64,000 nucleotides of DNA from Mycobacterium attenuatum. Its GTDB lineage: Bacteria; Actinomycetota; Actinomycetes; Mycobacteriales; Mycobacteriaceae. The position numbers and the translations under genes were made by a program. This document shows, piece by piece, positions 61,721 to 64,000 of the stretch. The notes below the pieces were generated by a model. The model made no database searches and had not been told where the DNA came from. It saw only the letters and a program-made list of their open reading frames with translations. The stretch covers positions 1-64,000 of the forward strand of contig NZ_UPHT01000150.1 of the NCBI RefSeq assembly GCF_900566085.1. The letters run 5' to 3'. The first letter of the stretch is position 1. Each line of letters opens with the position of its first letter.

Positions 61721-62919
61721 GGCGCCACCCGGCTCGGGTCCACCACGGAAGTGGTACGGGTCCAGCGGGTGACGACCGCCGCCGAGGGTGAGGCAATCTC
61801 GTCGGGGCCGGTGGCGGGCCGGCCACCGAGCAGCCGGTGCTCGTCGCAGTATTCGTCGTTGTAGATCGTGTCGAAATAGCGGTTGGGGCCGTCGGGGAAC
61901 ACCGCGGCGATCGTCGTGTCCGACGGCAAGGTGCGCGCGGCCCATCCCGCGACTAGGGCAACCGCCCCGACACTCCAACCACCGCTGGCGTAGTGCGTAG
62001 CGGCCAGGTTGCGGCAGGCCCAGACGGCTTCGGCCGGAGCAACCCAGTGCACCTCGTTGAATGCGGCATAGTCGACGTTGCGCGGGTAGATGCTCGAACC
62101 CAGTCCGCGCATCAGCCTGGTGGAGGCGGGCTGGCCGAAGATCGTCGACCCGATGGTGTCGACACCGATCAACCGCATATCCGGATTGAATTCACGCAAT
62201 ACCCGTGCGACGCCGGCCGAATGGCCGCCGGTGCCCACCGAGCACACCAGCACGTCGACGTGCCCGAGCTGGGCGGCCAACTCCAGCGCCAGTGGCCGGT
62301 ACGCGTCGACGTTGTCGGGGTTGCCGTACTGGTTGGGATTCCAGGCGGCGGGGTCGGCGGCCAGCAACTCGGCAACCCGGTCTTTGCGAGCCTGCTGCCA
62401 GCCGCCGACCGGGTGCGGTTCGGTGACCATGTCGACGCGGGCGCCGTAGGCGGTGAGCATGCGGGCAATGATGGGTTCCAAGCCCGGGTCGGTGACCAAC
62501 GTCACCGGATGCCGGTAGGTGTTGCCGGCTAGGGCCAGCCCTAATCCCAGAGTGCCGCTGGTCGATTCGATGATCGTCGCGCCAGGAGCGAGGTCCCCGC
62601 GGGCGTGGGCACGTTCCACCATGTGGATAGCGGGGCGGTCCTTCATGCCGCCCGGGTTGAATCCCTCGAGCTTGGCCCAGAATCCACGATCGGCGCTGCC
62701 GACCGGCCCGGCGCTTCCCGATATCCACAGCACCGGGGTGTTGCCTACCATGGTCCCGGGCTGGCGATTCCGGCGTGGCGCCTGCCGATATCCATCGGGC
62801 ACCAAGCGGTACGGATCCCGGTGCTGTCGCCGTACCGAGGTGAGGTGCGCACGGTTGGCGCGCAGGATGCGCGGGTTGTTCAGCCGCGCGGCAGTTTTCA
62901 AGGGCACGTTTATGTTCAT
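61717..62919 (-). CDS. cysK2: CysK2-type pyridoxal-phosphate cysteine/S-sulfocysteine synthase
   Basis: This is a 400-residue protein of the cysteine synthase/cystathionine beta-synthase fold. [10 protein letters not shown] carries the Lys that binds pyridoxal phosphate, [13 protein letters not shown] the substrate loop, and [15 protein letters not shown] the phosphate-binding loop. In M. tuberculosis CysK2 (Rv0848) makes S-sulfocysteine from O-phosphoserine and thiosulfate. The identity rests on motifs plus the Rv0846c-Rv0849-like gene order. ATG 62919 ([13 protein letters not shown]) is chosen; an upstream extension lacks family resemblance. Coupled to the transporter gene. Confidence 0.9.
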   Translation of the reverse strand: MNINVPLKTAARLNNPRILRANRAHLTSVRRQHRDPYRLVPDGYRQAPRRNRQPGTMVGNTPVLWISGSAGPVGSADRGFWAKLEGFNPGGMKDRPAIHMVERAHARGDLAPGATIIESTSGTLGLGLALAGNTYRHPVTLVTDPGLEPIIARMLTAYGARVDMVTEPHPVGGWQQARKDRVAELLAADPAAWNPNQYGNPDNVDAYRPLALELAAQLGHVDVLVCSVGTGGHSAGVARVLREFNPDMRLIGVDTIGSTIFGQPASTRLMRGLGSSIYPRNVDYAAFNEVHWVAPAEAVWACRNLAATHYASGGWSVGAVALVAGWAARTLPSDTTIAAVFPDGPNRYFDTIYNDEYCDEHRLLGGRPATGPDEIASPSAAVVTRWTRTTSVVDPSRVAP

Positions 62920-63026
62920 GGTGTCGTCGCTTCTGTATCGAGGCCGCCGATGGCGTGCGGCAAGGTGATAAGGGTCAGCAGTCACCGGCCATGGCGTCAT
63001 TGTCACCAGGGCCTGACACTGACCAC

Positions 63027-63425
63027 TCAGCAGCGAGACAGGCAGAACCGAGTCAACAGATCTTGATCGAAGCGGACATCGGCCGGCGGGCTGCGCCCGA
63101 CGGCCATCACGGCCGGGATGAGCACCGGCGCGATGCCGGCGATCGCCCCCACCACGGCAGCTTCGAAGGCCGGCGGGTCCGGCCGCGCCAATACCGCGCT
63201 GGCCGGTAGCGGAGGGCACGGAGGTGCCGAATCGTCGGCGAGGTGTGCGTGACCGAGGTTCACCGCAAATTCACCACCGACAGCGGCCGATAGCGCGTGG
63301 TTCGGGTGCGCCGCGTGGCGATCGAACTGCGGCAGCCAGCATTGAGCGGCTACCGCGGACAAGACCACGAACAGGACGGTGGCGACCCGCGCGGACCGCG
63401 TCCACACCGCCTGCCGAAGGTTCAC
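63027..63425 (-). CDS. lpqS: Copper-responsive lipoprotein LpqS
   Basis: This is a 132-residue protein with a hydrophobic leader and a lipobox Cys (VAAQCWLPQ). The mature part, [17 protein letters not shown] and then [13 protein letters not shown] with a C-terminal [12 protein letters not shown], follows the layout of M. tuberculosis LpqS (Rv0847). GTG 63425 ([13 protein letters not shown]) is preferred; GTG 63434 is an alternative. The gene is divergent from mmcO with a RicR-type box just upstream. LpqS belongs to the RicR copper regulon in M. tuberculosis. Confidence 0.88.
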   Translation of the reverse strand: MNLRQAVWTRSARVATVLFVVLSAVAAQCWLPQFDRHAAHPNHALSAAVGGEFAVNLGHAHLADDSAPPCPPLPASAVLARPDPPAFEAAVVGAIAGIAPVLIPAVMAVGRSPPADVRFDQDLLTRFCLSRC

Positions 63426-63437
63426 GCCGATCACTGT

Positions 63438-63454
63438 ATACCCCCATCGGGTAT
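63438..63454. promoter_or_regulatory. RicR-type copper operator
   Basis: ATACCC-CCATC-GGGTAT is a perfect inverted repeat of the CsoR/RicR type. It lies just upstream of the lpqS start in the spacer shared with mmcO. RicR represses lpqS, mmcO and related genes in M. tuberculosis and releases them on binding Cu(I). Confidence 0.8.
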
Positions 63455-63546
63455 GTAGTAAAGTGCGCATTGCGGCTTGCATGACAGTCGATGTCCTAGC
63501 AGGGTAGGAGCGCGGGCCCCAATCAACGCCAGACGAGGAGCTGTGA

Positions 63547-64000
63547 ATGCCGGTACTGCCAACGAGCGGTCATCCCCTGGGCGGAGTGCAGCTCAGCAGG
63601 CGCGGCTTTATCGGCGCCGGCATCGCCGGCGGGCTGGCGCTGGCGGGTTGCGGCCACTCACAATCACACTCAGCGGGCGAGACCGCCATGACCGACGCAA
63701 TCGACGCGGCCGAGCGGGCACGCCCACACAGCGGACGAACCGTTGCCGTCAGCCTGACCCCGCAGCAGGTGGACATCGACCTCGGCGGGCCGATCGCCCG
63801 TACGCTGGCCTACGGCAACACCGTCCCGGGCCCGCTGATCCGGGCCGCCGTGGGCGATGAGCTTGTCGTCGCGGTGACCAATCGGCTCGACCATCCCACC
63901 TCGGTGCACTGGCACGGCATCGCACTGCGCAACGACATGGACGGCGTCGCGCCCGCCACCCCCAACATCGAGGCCGGCCACGACTTCACCTACCGGTTCT
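63547..64000 (+). CDS. mmcO: Multicopper oxidase MmcO (3' end cut by window edge)
   Basis: The first 151 residues are present. ATG 63547 has GAGGAG nine bases upstream. The leader has a twin-arginine motif (LSRRGFIGAG), then a hydrophobic stretch and a lipobox Cys (LALAGCGHS), so it is an exported lipoprotein. The first cupredoxin domain shows YGNTVPGPLIRAAVGDELVV and the copper-binding SVHWHGIALRNDMDG. In M. tuberculosis MmcO (Rv0846c) oxidises Cu(I) and protects against copper. Divergent from lpqS, sharing the RicR box. Confidence 0.95.
   Translation, partial: MPVLPTSGHPLGGVQLSRRGFIGAGIAGGLALAGCGHSQSHSAGETAMTDAIDAAERARPHSGRTVAVSLTPQQVDIDLGGPIARTLAYGNTVPGPLIRAAVGDELVVAVTNRLDHPTSVHWHGIALRNDMDGVAPATPNIEAGHDFTYRF

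Overview
This window is high-GC mycobacterial DNA. It carries three PPE proteins (two PPE-SVP types and one PPE-MPTR) and a PE_PGRS. Its right end, MFS exporter / cysK2 / lpqS with divergent mmcO, matches the order of the copper-responsive Rv0846c-Rv0849 block of Mycobacterium tuberculosis. PE_PGRS and PPE-MPTR proteins point to a slow-growing mycobacterium of the M. kansasii / M. marinum / M. tuberculosis branch. Most of the catabolic genes in between are not part of the M. tuberculosis arrangement I know, so a non-tuberculous species is likelier. Species is inference.

Layout. (1) 1-1908: PPE followed by PE_PGRS on the minus strand, then about 1.3 kb without a convincing gene. (2) 3201-9603: a secreted DUF4189 protein with an apparent frameshift, then a plus-strand operon of two paralogous amidohydrolases, a Rieske ferredoxin and an alpha/beta hydrolase, then a NuoF-like flavoprotein with its own ferredoxin. 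(3) 10273-11664: a DUF2510/DUF4041/T5orf172 (GIY-YIG-like) gene with an amber codon near its 5' end. (4) 11982-18918: a DUF35-thiolase fusion, hydrolase, P450 and ferredoxin, facing a ferredoxin, P450 and thiolase. (5) 19173-21146: PPE-MPTR. (6) 21487-28552: TetR, acyl-CoA synthetase, enoyl-CoA hydratase-like protein, SDR and SnoaL-like protein, facing an acyl-CoA dehydrogenase and an amidohydrolase. (7) 28846-34587: a CMD-like protein, Rieske oxygenase, small protein, amidohydrolase, SnoaL-like protein and a two-subunit acyl-CoA dehydrogenase. (8) 34603-42526: AAA ATPase, acyl-CoA dehydrogenase, TetR, P450, mycofactocin-type SDR and two more SDRs. (9) 42523-51575: a tightly overlapped minus-strand run reading TetR, ferredoxin, P450, amidohydrolase, active M24 peptidase, degenerate M24 peptidase, crotonase, fused CaiB/BaiF transferase, SDR. 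(10) 51600-59355: vapBC remnant, fifth P450, a decayed cyclase-LuxR gene, a Doc toxin-antitoxin pair, the intact cyclase-LuxR paralogue and an SDR. (11) 59430-64000: PPE and the copper block.

The genes read as a large CoA-dependent catabolic island. P450s, the Rieske oxygenase and their ferredoxins would introduce oxygen. SDRs would oxidise alcohols. Acyl-CoA synthetase or CoA-transferase would activate acids. Acyl-CoA dehydrogenases, crotonases, thiolase and a DUF35-thiolase (retro-aldolase type) would shorten or open the product, and amidohydrolases and alpha/beta hydrolases would hydrolyse intermediates. The substrate cannot be read from the sequence.

The most interesting signal is regulatory. 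A 15-bp inverted repeat, GAGAAY-N3-RTTCTC, occurs exactly between one TetR gene and its divergent acyl-CoA dehydrogenase, and exactly or nearly so before four other catabolic transcription units spread over 35 kb. This suggests a single TetR regulon. Other notable items are an 11/12-bp tandem array that controls the C-terminal reading frame of the CMD gene, repeated intact/degenerate enzyme pairs, and several fresh-looking gene inactivations.
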